Shown: piece by piece, positions 33,209 through 41,052 of the stretch | Layout: every line of letters begins with the position of its first letter | Position numbering within the stretch: position 1 is the first letter of the stretch | Source: Kitasatospora sp. NBC_01287 | GTDB lineage: Bacteria > Actinomycetota > Actinomycetes > Streptomycetales > Streptomycetaceae | Direction: 5' to 3' | Length of the DNA: 64,000 bases | Assembly (NCBI RefSeq): GCF_026340565.1 | Contig: NZ_JAPEPB010000001.1 | Span: 62,001 to 126,000, forward strand | The notes under the pieces: model-generated | What the model was told of the DNA's origin: nothing | What the model saw: only the letters and a program-made list of their open reading frames with translations | The model's database searches: none | Position numbers and translations under genes: made by a program

Positions 33209-33374
33209 CCGAGCAACCTAGCCTGCCCGGCCGCCACCCCGCGCACCGGGGCCTCGGCAGAGCGCGGGTCGTACGGGCGACCTGTCAGCGCCACCGGCTG
33301 GCCAGGAGGCGCCGGTCATCGCCGGGAGCGGCGGCGGGCCGCCGGCGGCGCCGACCCCCGGCGTTCAGCGACGC

Positions 33375-34391
33375 CTACGCGGTCGTGGCGGATGGCTCCT
33401 GCCCGTCGTCGGACGCGGTCCGCTCGCTGGGGTCGACCAGGTGGGGATCCACGCGCGGGTCGCCCTCGGTCATGCCCTGCGCCGCCAGCCGCTCGCTCGC
33501 CATCAGGAGCGCGCTCTGCAGCGCCTCGGCCGCCGCCCGCACCGCCGGCGCCGCCCCCCAGGGTCCGGTGCGACGCAGCAGGCGTACCAGGTAGCTGCCG
33601 GGAACCGGAAGCCTGGTGACGGTGCCGGCGCCCGGTCCGATCAGGGCGGCGGCGTTGGCGGGCAGGATCGCGGCGCCCAGGCGCGCGGCGAGCATGGTGT
33701 AGACGGCGAAGCGGTAGCCGGCCAGGTGCTCCGACGAGGGCACGATGTCGTGCTGGGCGGCCAGGCGCTGGAAGGCCAGGTGCCGCGGCGATCCGACCGG
33801 AGCACCGATCCAGGGGCGCGCGGACAGCCGGCCCGCGTCGGGGGGCACCGGCCAGTCGTGCGGGAGGACCAGGCGGTAGGCGTCCTCGAACATGACGCTC
33901 GCCTCGACTCCGGTCGGCAGCGCGGTGGGTTCCTGCCGGTCGTCCTCGATGACCAGCACGTCCAGTTCACCCAGGCGCAGCGCCCGCAGCCCCTGCTGCC
34001 TGCCGGTCTCCACCAGACGCGGAGTCAGGTCGGGATGGGTGCGCGCCAGGAGGTGCACGGCCGTGGTGGCGAAGAACGTGATCGCGGGCGGCGGCACACC
34101 GATGGTGACCGGGCCCGCGGTGACACCGCCCAGCGCGCGCAGGTCGCGGGCCGCGTCCTGCAGTGCCCGGCCGATCCGCTCGCCGTGACCTGCCAGCAGG
34201 CGCCCGGTGGCGGTCAGTTCGGCCCGCCCGCCGCTGCGGTCCACCAGTGGGACGCCGACCTCGCGCTCCAGCCTGCTCAGCTGCTGGGAGACCGCGGAGG
34301 GGGTGTGGCCGAGCGCCCGCGCGGCGCCCGCCACGCCGCCCGCGTCGGCGATCTGGCAGAGGATCAGCAGTCTCCTCGGATCGAGTTCCAC
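33375..34391 (-). CDS. LysR-family transcriptional regulator
   Basis: Protein of 338 residues, the normal length for the family. The N-terminal winged helix-turn-helix covers about residues 4-62 (LLILCQIADAGGVAGAARAL, then SAVSQQLSRLEREVG). A periplasmic-binding-protein-like effector domain follows at about residues 90-300. It starts with GTG at 34391. A gene divergent from it, the usual LysR target, is not present. It runs in the same direction as the chitinase gene upstream, 248 bp away. The target and effector are unknown. The last 35 residues are acidic and look disordered. Confidence 0.88.
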   Translation of the reverse strand: MELDPRRLLILCQIADAGGVAGAARALGHTPSAVSQQLSRLEREVGVPLVDRSGGRAELTATGRLLAGHGERIGRALQDAARDLRALGGVTAGPVTIGVPPPAITFFATTAVHLLARTHPDLTPRLVETGRQQGLRALRLGELDVLVIEDDRQEPTALPTGVEASVMFEDAYRLVLPHDWPVPPDAGRLSARPWIGAPVGSPRHLAFQRLAAQHDIVPSSEHLAGYRFAVYTMLAARLGAAILPANAAALIGPGAGTVTRLPVPGSYLVRLLRRTGPWGAAPAVRAAAEALQSALLMASERLAAQGMTEGDPRVDPHLVDPSERTASDDGQEPSATTA

Positions 34392-34639
34392 CGCACCGCC
34401 GCCCTTCCGCGCCGCCCGAGGCCAGAACGCCCATCCTCGCAGAGCCCACCGCGGGCGCTGCCACCGCCCGAACGGGTCGACCTGCGGACCGGCCCGGGTC
34501 GGCGGGGTGCGCAGGCGGGGTGTGCGGGCGGTCTGTGCGGGCGGGGCGTGCGGGCGGGGCGTGTAGTTCGGGTCCCGGCCTGGGGCGGTGGGTGGGGGCT
34601 CCAGGCCGGGCCGGGCGGTGTGCGGGGGTCAGCGGGAGG

Positions 34640-36517
34640 TCAGCGGCCCTGGAGGGACTTGACGTTGTCGCCGAAGGTCCAGCCCAGTGAGCCGTCCCAG
34701 TTGAGCGACCATGTCATGAGCCCCTTGAGCGAACCGCCGAGGGCGTTCCATGACTGGCTGACCAGGCTGGGCGTCATGTAGCCGCCGCCGGCGCCGGGCT
34801 GGGCCGGCAGGCCGGGGACCTGCTTGTCGTAGGGGACCTTGATGGTGGTGCCCTGGATGGTCAGGCCGTTGTTCAGGCAGGTGGTCTGCGTGGTGAAGCC
34901 CTGGACGGTGCCGGCCTGGTAGGAGTCGCCGGAGCAGCCGTACATGCTGCCGTTGTAGTACTGCATGTTGAGCCACCACAGTTGGCCGTTGTCGGCGTAC
35001 TTCTTGATGATGGGCAGGTAGGCGCCCCAGATCGAGCCGTAGGTGATGCTTCCGCCGGTGACGTAGGCGGTCTCGGGGGCCATGGTGAGGCCGAAGCCGG
35101 CGGGCATCTGGGAGAGCACGCCGTCGATGATGCGTTCGAGGTTGGCCTGGGAGGCGGAGAGCGTGTTGATGTCGCCGCTTCCGGACAGGCCGGTCTCGAT
35201 GTCGATGTCGATGCCGTCGAAGTTGTACTGCTTGAGGATGGGGACGACGGTTGCCACGAAGCGGTCGGCGACGGTGCTGGAGCTCAGGTCGATGCCTGCG
35301 GAGGCCCCGCCGATCGACATCAGGATCGTCGCTCCGGCCGCCTTGGCCTGGCACATCTGGGCGGGGGTGGCGACCTTGACGTTGGTGTCCATGCCGTCCT
35401 GCCATTCGACGGTGCCGTCGGAGAGGATCACCGGGAAGGCGGCGTTGATGACGTTGTAGCCGTTGGCGGCGATCCGGCTGTCGGTGATGGGGATCCAGCC
35501 CATGCCGGGGTGGACGCCGTTGGCCGCGCCGTCCCAGTTCTCCCAGTAGCCCTGTAGGACCTTGCCGGACGGCCTGGGCTTGGTGGGGCAGGTGGTGCCG
35601 GTGGGCGGCGCGCTGCTCGGCGGCGCGGACGTGGGCGGCGTGCTGGTCGGCGGAGCGCTGCTCGGCGGCGCGGACGTGGGCGGCGCGCTGCTCGGCGGAG
35701 CGGACGTGGGCGGCGTGCTGGTCGGCGGAGCGCTGCTCGGCGGCGCGGACGTGGGCGGCGCGCTGCTCGGCGGCGCGGTCGAGGGCGGCGCGCTGGTGGG
35801 TGTGGGGCTGCTGCCGGCGGGGCCGGTGAGTGAGACGTCGTCCGCGTAGTACGCGGGCTGCCCGTACCAGCCGTGGAGGTAGACGGTCACCGAGGTGGTG
35901 CTCGCTCCGGTGGTGAAGCCGGTGCTGAGCTGGCCGTAGGAGGCGTTGCCCGGTGTCCAGGTGGAGGGGTCGCTGCCGGCCCCGGTGCCGGTCGCGCCCA
36001 GGTAGACGTAGCTGCCCTGCACGTAGGCGCTCAGCGTGTACTGCGAGTTGGGCTGCACGCTGACGGTCTGGCTGCACTGCGCGGTGTCCTGGCCGGTCGG
36101 CGTCGCGATCAGTGCGGAGGTTCCGGAGTGGACCGGGCCGGTGACCGTCGCGCCCGAGCCGGCGGAGCAGGTCCAGCTCGATAGCCCGTTCTCGAAGCCG
36201 GGGTTCGCCACCAGGTTGGTGGTCGCGGCCACGGCCGCGGCGGATCCGACCACGGCGATGGCCGCGGCGACGAGAGCGGCCGCGCTCAGTGCGGCCAGCG
36301 AGCGCTTGAGGAGCGGCGACGCGTGCTCGGCGCCGGCCGCCCGGTCCGGTGACGCGGTGTGCCGCGCGCTCACTCCTTGCCGGTGCAGGGCGCGCGGTGG
36401 TTCGCTACCGGCTTGGTCGCTCCCGAGGCGACCGGGATCCGGGCAGGGGCGGGTTGGATCCGGGTACGGGCGCGGATCGCCTGACGGGCGCGTGGAGCGC
36501 GACCTCCGACGGAACAT
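34640..36517 (-). CDS. Secreted GH18 chitinase with an N-terminal carbohydrate-binding module
   Basis: Secreted endochitinase of about 625 residues. The GH18 catalytic motif DGIDIDIE is encoded near 35205-35230. Order: an Arg-rich N-region, a hydrophobic signal segment (LAALSAAALVAAAIAVV), a β-sandwich carbohydrate-binding module beginning NLVANPGFENGLSSW, a long Pro/Ser/Thr linker built of PPSSAPPTSA-like repeats (about 35590-35800), then the catalytic domain to the C-terminus. The ATG at 36517 has GGGAG 6 nt upstream, but it makes the N-region before the signal core unusually long. A GTG start near 36374 would give a normal signal peptide but has no proper ribosome-binding site. The promoter and operator lie upstream. 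Confidence 0.93.
   Translation of the reverse strand: MFRRRSRSTRPSGDPRPYPDPTRPCPDPGRLGSDQAGSEPPRALHRQGVSARHTASPDRAAGAEHASPLLKRSLAALSAAALVAAAIAVVGSAAAVAATTNLVANPGFENGLSSWTCSAGSGATVTGPVHSGTSALIATPTGQDTAQCSQTVSVQPNSQYTLSAYVQGSYVYLGATGTGAGSDPSTWTPGNASYGQLSTGFTTGASTTSVTVYLHGWYGQPAYYADDVSLTGPAGSSPTPTSAPPSTAPPSSAPPTSAPPSSAPPTSTPPTSAPPSSAPPTSAPPSSAPPTSTPPTSAPPSSAPPTGTTCPTKPRPSGKVLQGYWENWDGAANGVHPGMGWIPITDSRIAANGYNVINAAFPVILSDGTVEWQDGMDTNVKVATPAQMCQAKAAGATILMSIGGASAGIDLSSSTVADRFVATVVPILKQYNFDGIDIDIETGLSGSGDINTLSASQANLERIIDGVLSQMPAGFGLTMAPETAYVTGGSITYGSIWGAYLPIIKKYADNGQLWWLNMQYYNGSMYGCSGDSYQAGTVQGFTTQTTCLNNGLTIQGTTIKVPYDKQVPGLPAQPGAGGGYMTPSLVSQSWNALGGSLKGLMTWSLNWDGSLGWTFGDNVKSLQGR
35590..35800. repeat. 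In-gene repeats encoding the Pro/Ser/Thr linker of the chitinase
   Basis: Nested short repeats (units of about 15, 30 and 75 bp built from GGCGGCGCGGACGTG and GGAGCGCTGCTC-like blocks) encode the PPTSAPPSSA linker between the binding module and the catalytic domain. Such regions vary in length easily. Confidence 0.85.
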
Positions 36518-36661
36518 GCGGTTCTCCCTTCCCGCCGAGCGCCATGGACATGGAGATGAACATGGACATGGGACAGCCATGGGTGTGGCCATGACCTGCG
36601 CGTGGGGGCGCGGCGCCCGGCTCTGGGTGAGGTGGGGACATGTGGGGCTGTGCCGGACCGG

Positions 36662-36690
36662 ATCGTAGGAGCGGCGGCAATACTCGTCAA
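36662..36690 (-). promoter_or_regulatory. Chitinase promoter (-35 TTGACG, 17-bp spacer, -10 TACGAT)
   Basis: Read on the minus strand, TTGACG (36690-36685) is followed after exactly 17 bp by TACGAT (36667-36662), a near-consensus vegetative promoter. Transcription would start near 36655, giving a leader of about 138 nt before the chitinase ATG at 36517. Confidence 0.75.
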
Positions 36691-36705
36691 TAGGTCTGGA
36701 CCAAT
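36690..36705. promoter_or_regulatory. DasR-like operator next to the chitinase promoter
   Basis: ATAGGTCTGGACCAAT matches 12 of 16 positions of the DasR site as I recall it (ACTGGTCTAGACCAGT) and has the near-palindromic GGTCTGGACC core. It touches the upstream edge of the -35 box. Chitinase promoters of streptomycetes commonly carry such 12-bp GGTCTAGACC-type elements for chitin-linked control. Confidence 0.65.
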
Positions 36706-36910
36706 TACAAGGGGAGCGGCCCGCCCGGACAAGGGGCGCCCCGGGGCTCGCACCCGACGCGACGCGGCGCGGCGCGGCGGCGGACCGCCGGGGAACACTC
36801 CGGGTGGTCGACGGCCGGGCGGAAAACGCTTGGACACCCCGGCCGCGCTCGCGGGAAACTACGGCTCCTGGCCTCCTCGCTCACCGCCGTTACGACCAAC
36901 CGGGGTTGGG
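36706..36910. other. Divergent intergenic region between the chitinase and ABC exporter genes
   Basis: Together with the promoter above, this makes a 393-bp gap. The right part is GC-rich with short GCGACGCGGCGCG repeats (36757-36778) and has no gene I can support. The promoter of the exporter gene should lie here, but no clear -35/-10 pair was found. Confidence 0.5.
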
Positions 36911-38746
36911 ATGGAATCGTCCGAATCACACCAAGGCTCGCCGGGCCGGGCCTCGATGCTCCTCGCACTTCGCTACTACGCGCGCGAGCTCGCCCGGTCG
37001 CCACGGGTGGCGCTGCCGGCCATGCTGCTGCCCGCGCTGGGCAACATCGGCATCGCCTACATCGCGCCGCTGGTCGTCGCGAAGCTCGTCGGTCGCATCG
37101 CCGCCGATGCGGGCGCCCCCGGCCGAGGGCTGGGCATCGGCAGCACGCTGCCCTACGTGCTGGCCTTCACCGGTGCCCTGCTGGTCGCGGAGACGCTGTG
37201 GCGCATCGGCCTGCACTGCATCAACCGCCTCGAAGCGCGCGGCATCGAGCGCCTGTACGTGATCGGGATGGACGAGCTGTTCGCCAAGGACTCCGCGTTC
37301 TTCCACGACAACTTCGCCGGGTCGCTGACCAAGCGGGTGCTGAGCTTCGCCTCGCGCTTCGAGGAGTTCGTGGACACGCTGACGTTCTCGGTGGTGGCCA
37401 ACCTGGTGCCGCTGCTGTTCGGCTCCGTGGTGCTGTGGCAGTACCAACCGCTGCTCGTCGTCGGGCTGCTGGCGATGATCGCGGTGACCGCGACGTGCGT
37501 GACGCCACTCATCCGGCGCCGCCAGGAACTGGTCGACCAGCGCGAGGAGGCGTTCGCCCGGGTGTCGGGCCACGTGGCCGACAGCCTGATGAACATGGAC
37601 ACCGTCCGGGCGTTCGCCGCCGAGGAGCGCGAGGCCACCGAGCACCGCTCCCGCGTCGCGCACTCACGCCGGCTGGCACTTCGCTCCTGGGACTACAGCA
37701 ACCTGCGCATCGACACGCTGGTCGCTCCGATGTCCGTGCTGACGAACGCGCTCGGCCTGCTGCTCGCGGTCACGCTCGGCGGCGGCGGAGGCAGCGTGGA
37801 GGAGGTGATCGTCGCCTTCACGTACTACAGCAGCGCAACGCGGGTCATGTTCGAGTTCAACCAGATCTACCGCCGCCTGGAGAGCTCGATGACGGAGGCC
37901 GCGCAGTTCACCGAGCTGCTGCGGACGCCGCCGACCGTACTCGACCCGGTCGTGCCGGAACCGCTGCGCTCGCGGGGCTCCGGCCTCCGCTTCGAGCGGG
38001 TGACCTTCGCCCACGCCGGTGCCCAACCGATCTTCGAGGGCCTCGATCTGGTGGTGCCCAGCGGGGCGAAGATCGGCCTGGTCGGCCGGTCCGGCGGTGG
38101 CAAGACCACGCTCACCCGGCTGCTGCTGCGGATGACCGACATCGACGCCGGACGGATCCTGATCGGGGGTCAGGACATCACCAGGCTGCGCCAGGTCGAC
38201 CTGCGCGGCCAGATCGCCTACGTGCCGCAGGACCCGGCGATGTTCCACCGCACCCTGCGCGAGAACATCGCGTTCGCCCGGCCCGAGGCCACCGAGGCCG
38301 AGATCCGCCGCGCGGCCGAGGCGGCCCACGTCACCGAGTTCGCCGACGCGCTGCCCGAGGGCTTCGACACCATGGTGGGCGAGCGCGGCGTGAAGCTCTC
38401 CGGCGGGCAGCGCCAGCGGGTCGCCCTCGCCCGCGCGATCCTGCGCGACGCGCCCATCCTGCTGCTGGACGAGGCGACCAGCGCCCTGGACTCCGAGAGC
38501 GAGATCCTGGTCCAGGAAGCACTCTGGCAACTCATGGAGGGACGCACGGCCCTGGTGGTGGCGCACCGGCTGAGCACCGTCGCCAGGATGGACCGGCTGG
38601 TCGTCCTCGACCGCGGCCGGATCCTCGAACAGGGCACCCACCAGGAGCTGCTCGCCGTGGACGGCGCCTACGCCAAGCTGTGGCAGCACCAGTCGGGCGG
38701 CTTCCTGGAGGACCACCCGCCGCTGCCCGGGGCCCGGGGCCGGTAG
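36911..38746 (+). CDS. ABC exporter, fused membrane and ATPase domains
   Basis: Half-size ABC exporter of about 611 residues that should work as a homodimer in the cytoplasmic membrane. The N-terminal half has several hydrophobic segments (for example PAMLLPALGNIGIAYIAPL and YVLAFTGALLVAETLW). The ATPase half has Walker A GRSGGGKTT (near 38090), the signature LSGGQRQR (near 38400) and Walker B ILLLDEATSALD (near 38465). There is no N-terminal C39 peptidase domain, so it would not trim a leader peptide. The ATG at 36911 has a weak GGGG sequence before it, and a second in-frame ATG lies at 36956. It is the only transporter in the window and lies next to the RiPP genes, so export of, or self-protection from, a peptide product is likely but unproven. 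Confidence 0.92.
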   Translation: MESSESHQGSPGRASMLLALRYYARELARSPRVALPAMLLPALGNIGIAYIAPLVVAKLVGRIAADAGAPGRGLGIGSTLPYVLAFTGALLVAETLWRIGLHCINRLEARGIERLYVIGMDELFAKDSAFFHDNFAGSLTKRVLSFASRFEEFVDTLTFSVVANLVPLLFGSVVLWQYQPLLVVGLLAMIAVTATCVTPLIRRRQELVDQREEAFARVSGHVADSLMNMDTVRAFAAEEREATEHRSRVAHSRRLALRSWDYSNLRIDTLVAPMSVLTNALGLLLAVTLGGGGGSVEEVIVAFTYYSSATRVMFEFNQIYRRLESSMTEAAQFTELLRTPPTVLDPVVPEPLRSRGSGLRFERVTFAHAGAQPIFEGLDLVVPSGAKIGLVGRSGGGKTTLTRLLLRMTDIDAGRILIGGQDITRLRQVDLRGQIAYVPQDPAMFHRTLRENIAFARPEATEAEIRRAAEAAHVTEFADALPEGFDTMVGERGVKLSGGQRQRVALARAILRDAPILLLDEATSALDSESEILVQEALWQLMEGRTALVVAHRLSTVARMDRLVVLDRGRILEQGTHQELLAVDGAYAKLWQHQSGGFLEDHPPLPGARGR

Positions 38747-38860
38747 CGCGCGGCAGGGTCGTCGGATCATGGCGCTAGGGTCAGCGCACCGGCCACAGGC
38801 AGCGGACCCACCGCTCCCGACGTGCGCAGACATGTGCCGGTGTACCGTCAAGGAGTTCTC

Positions 38861-39007
38861 GTGCCAGCCGTTCCTCCTGCTCTCCAGCCTGGCGAGGATG
38901 TCGTCCCTCACCGCACCGGATCCCCGCGGTGCGGTCGACCTCGGCACGGGGACGTGACAGGGGCCGACGGGTCCCCGGCTCCGCGGCCGGTTCGCGAGTG
39001 GATCTGA
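38861..39007 (+). CDS. Possible 48-residue leader ORF before the LuxR-type regulator
   Basis: A GTG at 38861 is preceded by AAGGAG with a 5-nt spacer, a better ribosome-binding site than most genes here have. The frame reads MPAVPPALQPGEDVV and so on for 48 codons to TGA at 39005-39007, 5 nt before the ATG of the LuxR-type gene. The product is Pro/Arg-rich with one Cys and no recognisable domain. It could be a translated leader that couples translation of the regulator, or chance. Confidence 0.35.
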   Translation: MPAVPPALQPGEDVVPHRTGSPRCGRPRHGDVTGADGSPAPRPVREWI

Positions 39008-39012
39008 CCGAC

Positions 39013-39897
39013 ATGCCGCAGCTGATCGACCACGGCGGTTCCACCGCCGAGACCGGATGTCCCCTGACGAAGACGGCCGACCTGCTGGCGGAGCTGTCCG
39101 CGCAGTTGGAGAGGTGGCAGGCCGAACTGGCGCAGGCTCAGGCGCAGGTGAGATCCCTGACCGATCGAGGGGGCCCGCACTGCCTGGAGCAGCACGGCCC
39201 GGAGCAGCACAGCCAGGAGCAGCACAGCCAGGAGCAGCACGGCCCGGCAACGGCTCCGGCCGTGCTGCCCTGCGACGAGGCGGTCCGGCTCGTGCTGGAT
39301 GCACTGGCCGACGGTGCTCGGCGGATATCGCACGTCCGCTCGTCCGACTCGCCGTTCCTGGACCGCCTGAAGGCACAGGAGGCGGCCTGGCCGGATCCGC
39401 GGCTGTCGGTGCAGGAACTGATCAGCCGTCCGACGAGGGGGCAGCGCGCGGCACCTGGACAGAGCCGGCGGTCCGTCAGGACGACCTGGGTCGAGCTGCA
39501 CGAGATCCTCATCATCGACGACGCCGTGGCACTGATCCCCTCCCCCGGGGCCGTCGAGGTCACCGTGGTCACGCAGCCGGTCGTGGTGCGGCAGCTGGCG
39601 CAGTTCTTCAGGGCCGCTTGGACCCGGACGGCGCAATCGCAGGAGTCGGTGGCACCCCCGGACGGAGCAGCGGACGGAGCAGCGGACGGAACGGAGATCG
39701 AGCTCAAGCACCGGATCGTCCAGTTGCTCGCCGAGGGGGCCAAGGACGAGGCCGTGGCCCGCCGGCTGGGTATCTCGCTGCGCACCTGCCGACGCCACAT
39801 AGCCGAGATCCTCGACCAGTTGGGCGCGTCGAGCCGGTTCCAGGCCGGGGTCAGGGCAGCGGTGCTGGGCACGGTCCCGGCCCTGGGAGGCCCGTGA
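39013..39897 (+). CDS. LuxR-type helix-turn-helix regulator of the RiPP region
   Basis: Protein of about 294 residues. The C-terminal 60 residues form a LuxR-type DNA-binding domain (IVQLLAEGAKDEAVARRLG, then RTCRRHIAEILDQLG). The N-terminal part has a short coiled-coil-like stretch (LAELSAQLERWQAELAQAQA), an EQH(S/G) repeat, and a middle domain without receiver or ATPase motifs. Regulators of this helix-plus-LuxR layout are common beside actinomycete RiPP clusters. It converges on the RiPP operon, with stop codons 90 bp apart. The start is uncertain: ATG 39013 lies 5 nt after the leader ORF, while an in-frame GTG at 38998 is also possible. Neither has a strong ribosome-binding site of its own. 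Confidence 0.82.
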   Translation: MPQLIDHGGSTAETGCPLTKTADLLAELSAQLERWQAELAQAQAQVRSLTDRGGPHCLEQHGPEQHSQEQHSQEQHGPATAPAVLPCDEAVRLVLDALADGARRISHVRSSDSPFLDRLKAQEAAWPDPRLSVQELISRPTRGQRAAPGQSRRSVRTTWVELHEILIIDDAVALIPSPGAVEVTVVTQPVVVRQLAQFFRAAWTRTAQSQESVAPPDGAADGAADGTEIELKHRIVQLLAEGAKDEAVARRLGISLRTCRRHIAEILDQLGASSRFQAGVRAAVLGTVPALGGP

Positions 39898-39987
39898 CCG
39901 CACCCGTGACCGCGCCCGTGACCGCGCGGGTGGCACGCGGGTGGCACGCGGGTGGCACGCCTGCCGCGCCGGGCCCGCGAGCACCCG
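39898..39987. repeat. Short tandem repeats between convergent genes
   Basis: Three copies of a GTGACCGCGCCC-like unit (39896-39930) are followed by three copies of GGGTGGCACGC (about 39929-39960) in the gap between the ends of the LuxR-type and SpaB-C genes. I see no strong terminator hairpin. Confidence 0.6.
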
Positions 39988-41052
39988 TCAGTCGGACCCG
40001 GGCTCGGCGGCGGCCGGGTCGAGCAGGGCCAGCAGCAGCGCGGCGATCCGGGCATCCCCTCCGGCGCCCACGCCCAGCCGGTTGGCCGTCATGTGGACGT
40101 GCGAACCGAAGATCCCGGCAGCGCGCGCGAAGCCGAACTCCGCCGTCCAGGTGCGCAGCGCGGTTCCCAGCGGGTCCGTCCACTGCGCCCAGCGCGGGTC
40201 GCCGCCGCGCATCGCCTCGCGCAGTCGGGGGGCGAGCGTGTCGAGGGCGGCGACCTGGGCCCGGGCGGTGGCGGCACGCTGCCGGCTGGTGTCCACGGAG
40301 CTGTCGGCCCGGGCGCCCTCGGGTCGGGCCCACTCCAGCCAGCTGTCCCGCTGCGCCTTCAGGAAGCGGATCAGGCTGCCGGACGGCCCGGCACCGCCGA
40401 GGACCGAGCAGGCGGCGGCGGTCGCCTCCAGGCCCGAGGCGAGTGCGTGAGCGGTGCCCGCCCTGGCCAGGCAGGCGCGCAGGGCCACCCGGCTGGAGCA
40501 GTGGAAGAGGTGCTCGGAGCGCGCGATGAGGTGGCGGCCGCCGTAGCGCTGGTGCTCCGGTTCGTAGGCGGCCGCTCGGACGCCCGGCGGGAGCAGCTCT
40601 CCGGCCGCCATCGGAACCCCCCGCTCGCCCGCGGCCGCGAGCCGGTGCACCGCGCGGGCGTAAGTGTGCTGGTCCAGCCGCTGCGAGGGCGCCAGGGCGG
40701 CGTCGAGAGCGTGCAGACGGTCGGTCAGGACAGCCTCGACCCGGTCGCTCTCGGCCTGCGTCAGCCCGGCCATCCGCAGCCGCAGGTGCGGGCCGCCCTG
40801 CCAGTAGCGCACGAAGAACCACGGCGGCCCATCGGGCTCCAGCAGCCCCAGGCGGTCGGCCAGCGGGCCCACTGCCTCGGTGACCACGGCGTCCAGCGCT
40901 ACCGGGGCGAAGGTGGCGAGGTGCAGGTGCCAGCTCCGCCAGCTCTGCGGGCTCTGCGGGCTCTGCGGGCTCTGCGGGCTCTGCGGGCTCTGCGGGCTCC
41001 GCGGGCTCCGCCGACCGGCGCCGTGCGGCTTCGGCCCGTCGGGCGTCGTCAT
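39988..41052 (-). CDS. SpaB-C-type (thiopeptide-type bacteriocin) dehydratase elimination protein
   Basis: Protein of 354 residues matching the stand-alone C-terminal half of LanB dehydratases (SpaB_C family): WHLHLATFAP at the start of the domain, then WFFVRYWQGGPHLRLRM. In split LanB systems this half eliminates glutamate from glutamylated Ser/Thr to give dehydro residues. A related fold in thiopeptide clusters makes the pyridine ring. Only one such protein is present, so elimination is the more likely role. The N-terminus carries an SPQ repeat. Its ATG overlaps the stop of the dehydrogenase gene upstream (ATGA, 41049-41052), so the two are translationally coupled. It is the last gene of the RiPP operon. 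Confidence 0.85.
   Translation of the reverse strand: MTTPDGPKPHGAGRRSPRSPQSPQSPQSPQSPQSPQSWRSWHLHLATFAPVALDAVVTEAVGPLADRLGLLEPDGPPWFFVRYWQGGPHLRLRMAGLTQAESDRVEAVLTDRLHALDAALAPSQRLDQHTYARAVHRLAAAGERGVPMAAGELLPPGVRAAAYEPEHQRYGGRHLIARSEHLFHCSSRVALRACLARAGTAHALASGLEATAAACSVLGGAGPSGSLIRFLKAQRDSWLEWARPEGARADSSVDTSRQRAATARAQVAALDTLAPRLREAMRGGDPRWAQWTDPLGTALRTWTAEFGFARAAGIFGSHVHMTANRLGVGAGGDARIAALLLALLDPAAAEPGSD
40942..41020. repeat. 9-bp tandem repeat encoding Ser-Pro-Gln units
   Basis: About eight copies of CTCTGCGGG/CTCCGCGGG lie near the start of the SpaB-C gene and are translated as SPQ/SPR repeats (residues about 16-40). They stay in frame. Confidence 0.9.

Noticed and set aside
36517..36592. 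Chitinase start at 36592
   Set aside because: It lacks a ribosome-binding site and would place 25 more residues before an already long N-region. ATG 36517 has GGGAG at 6 nt.
36911..38746. Peptidase-containing LanT exporter
   Set aside because: The protein has the membrane and ATPase domains only. There is no N-terminal C39 peptidase stretch and the length is normal for a plain exporter.
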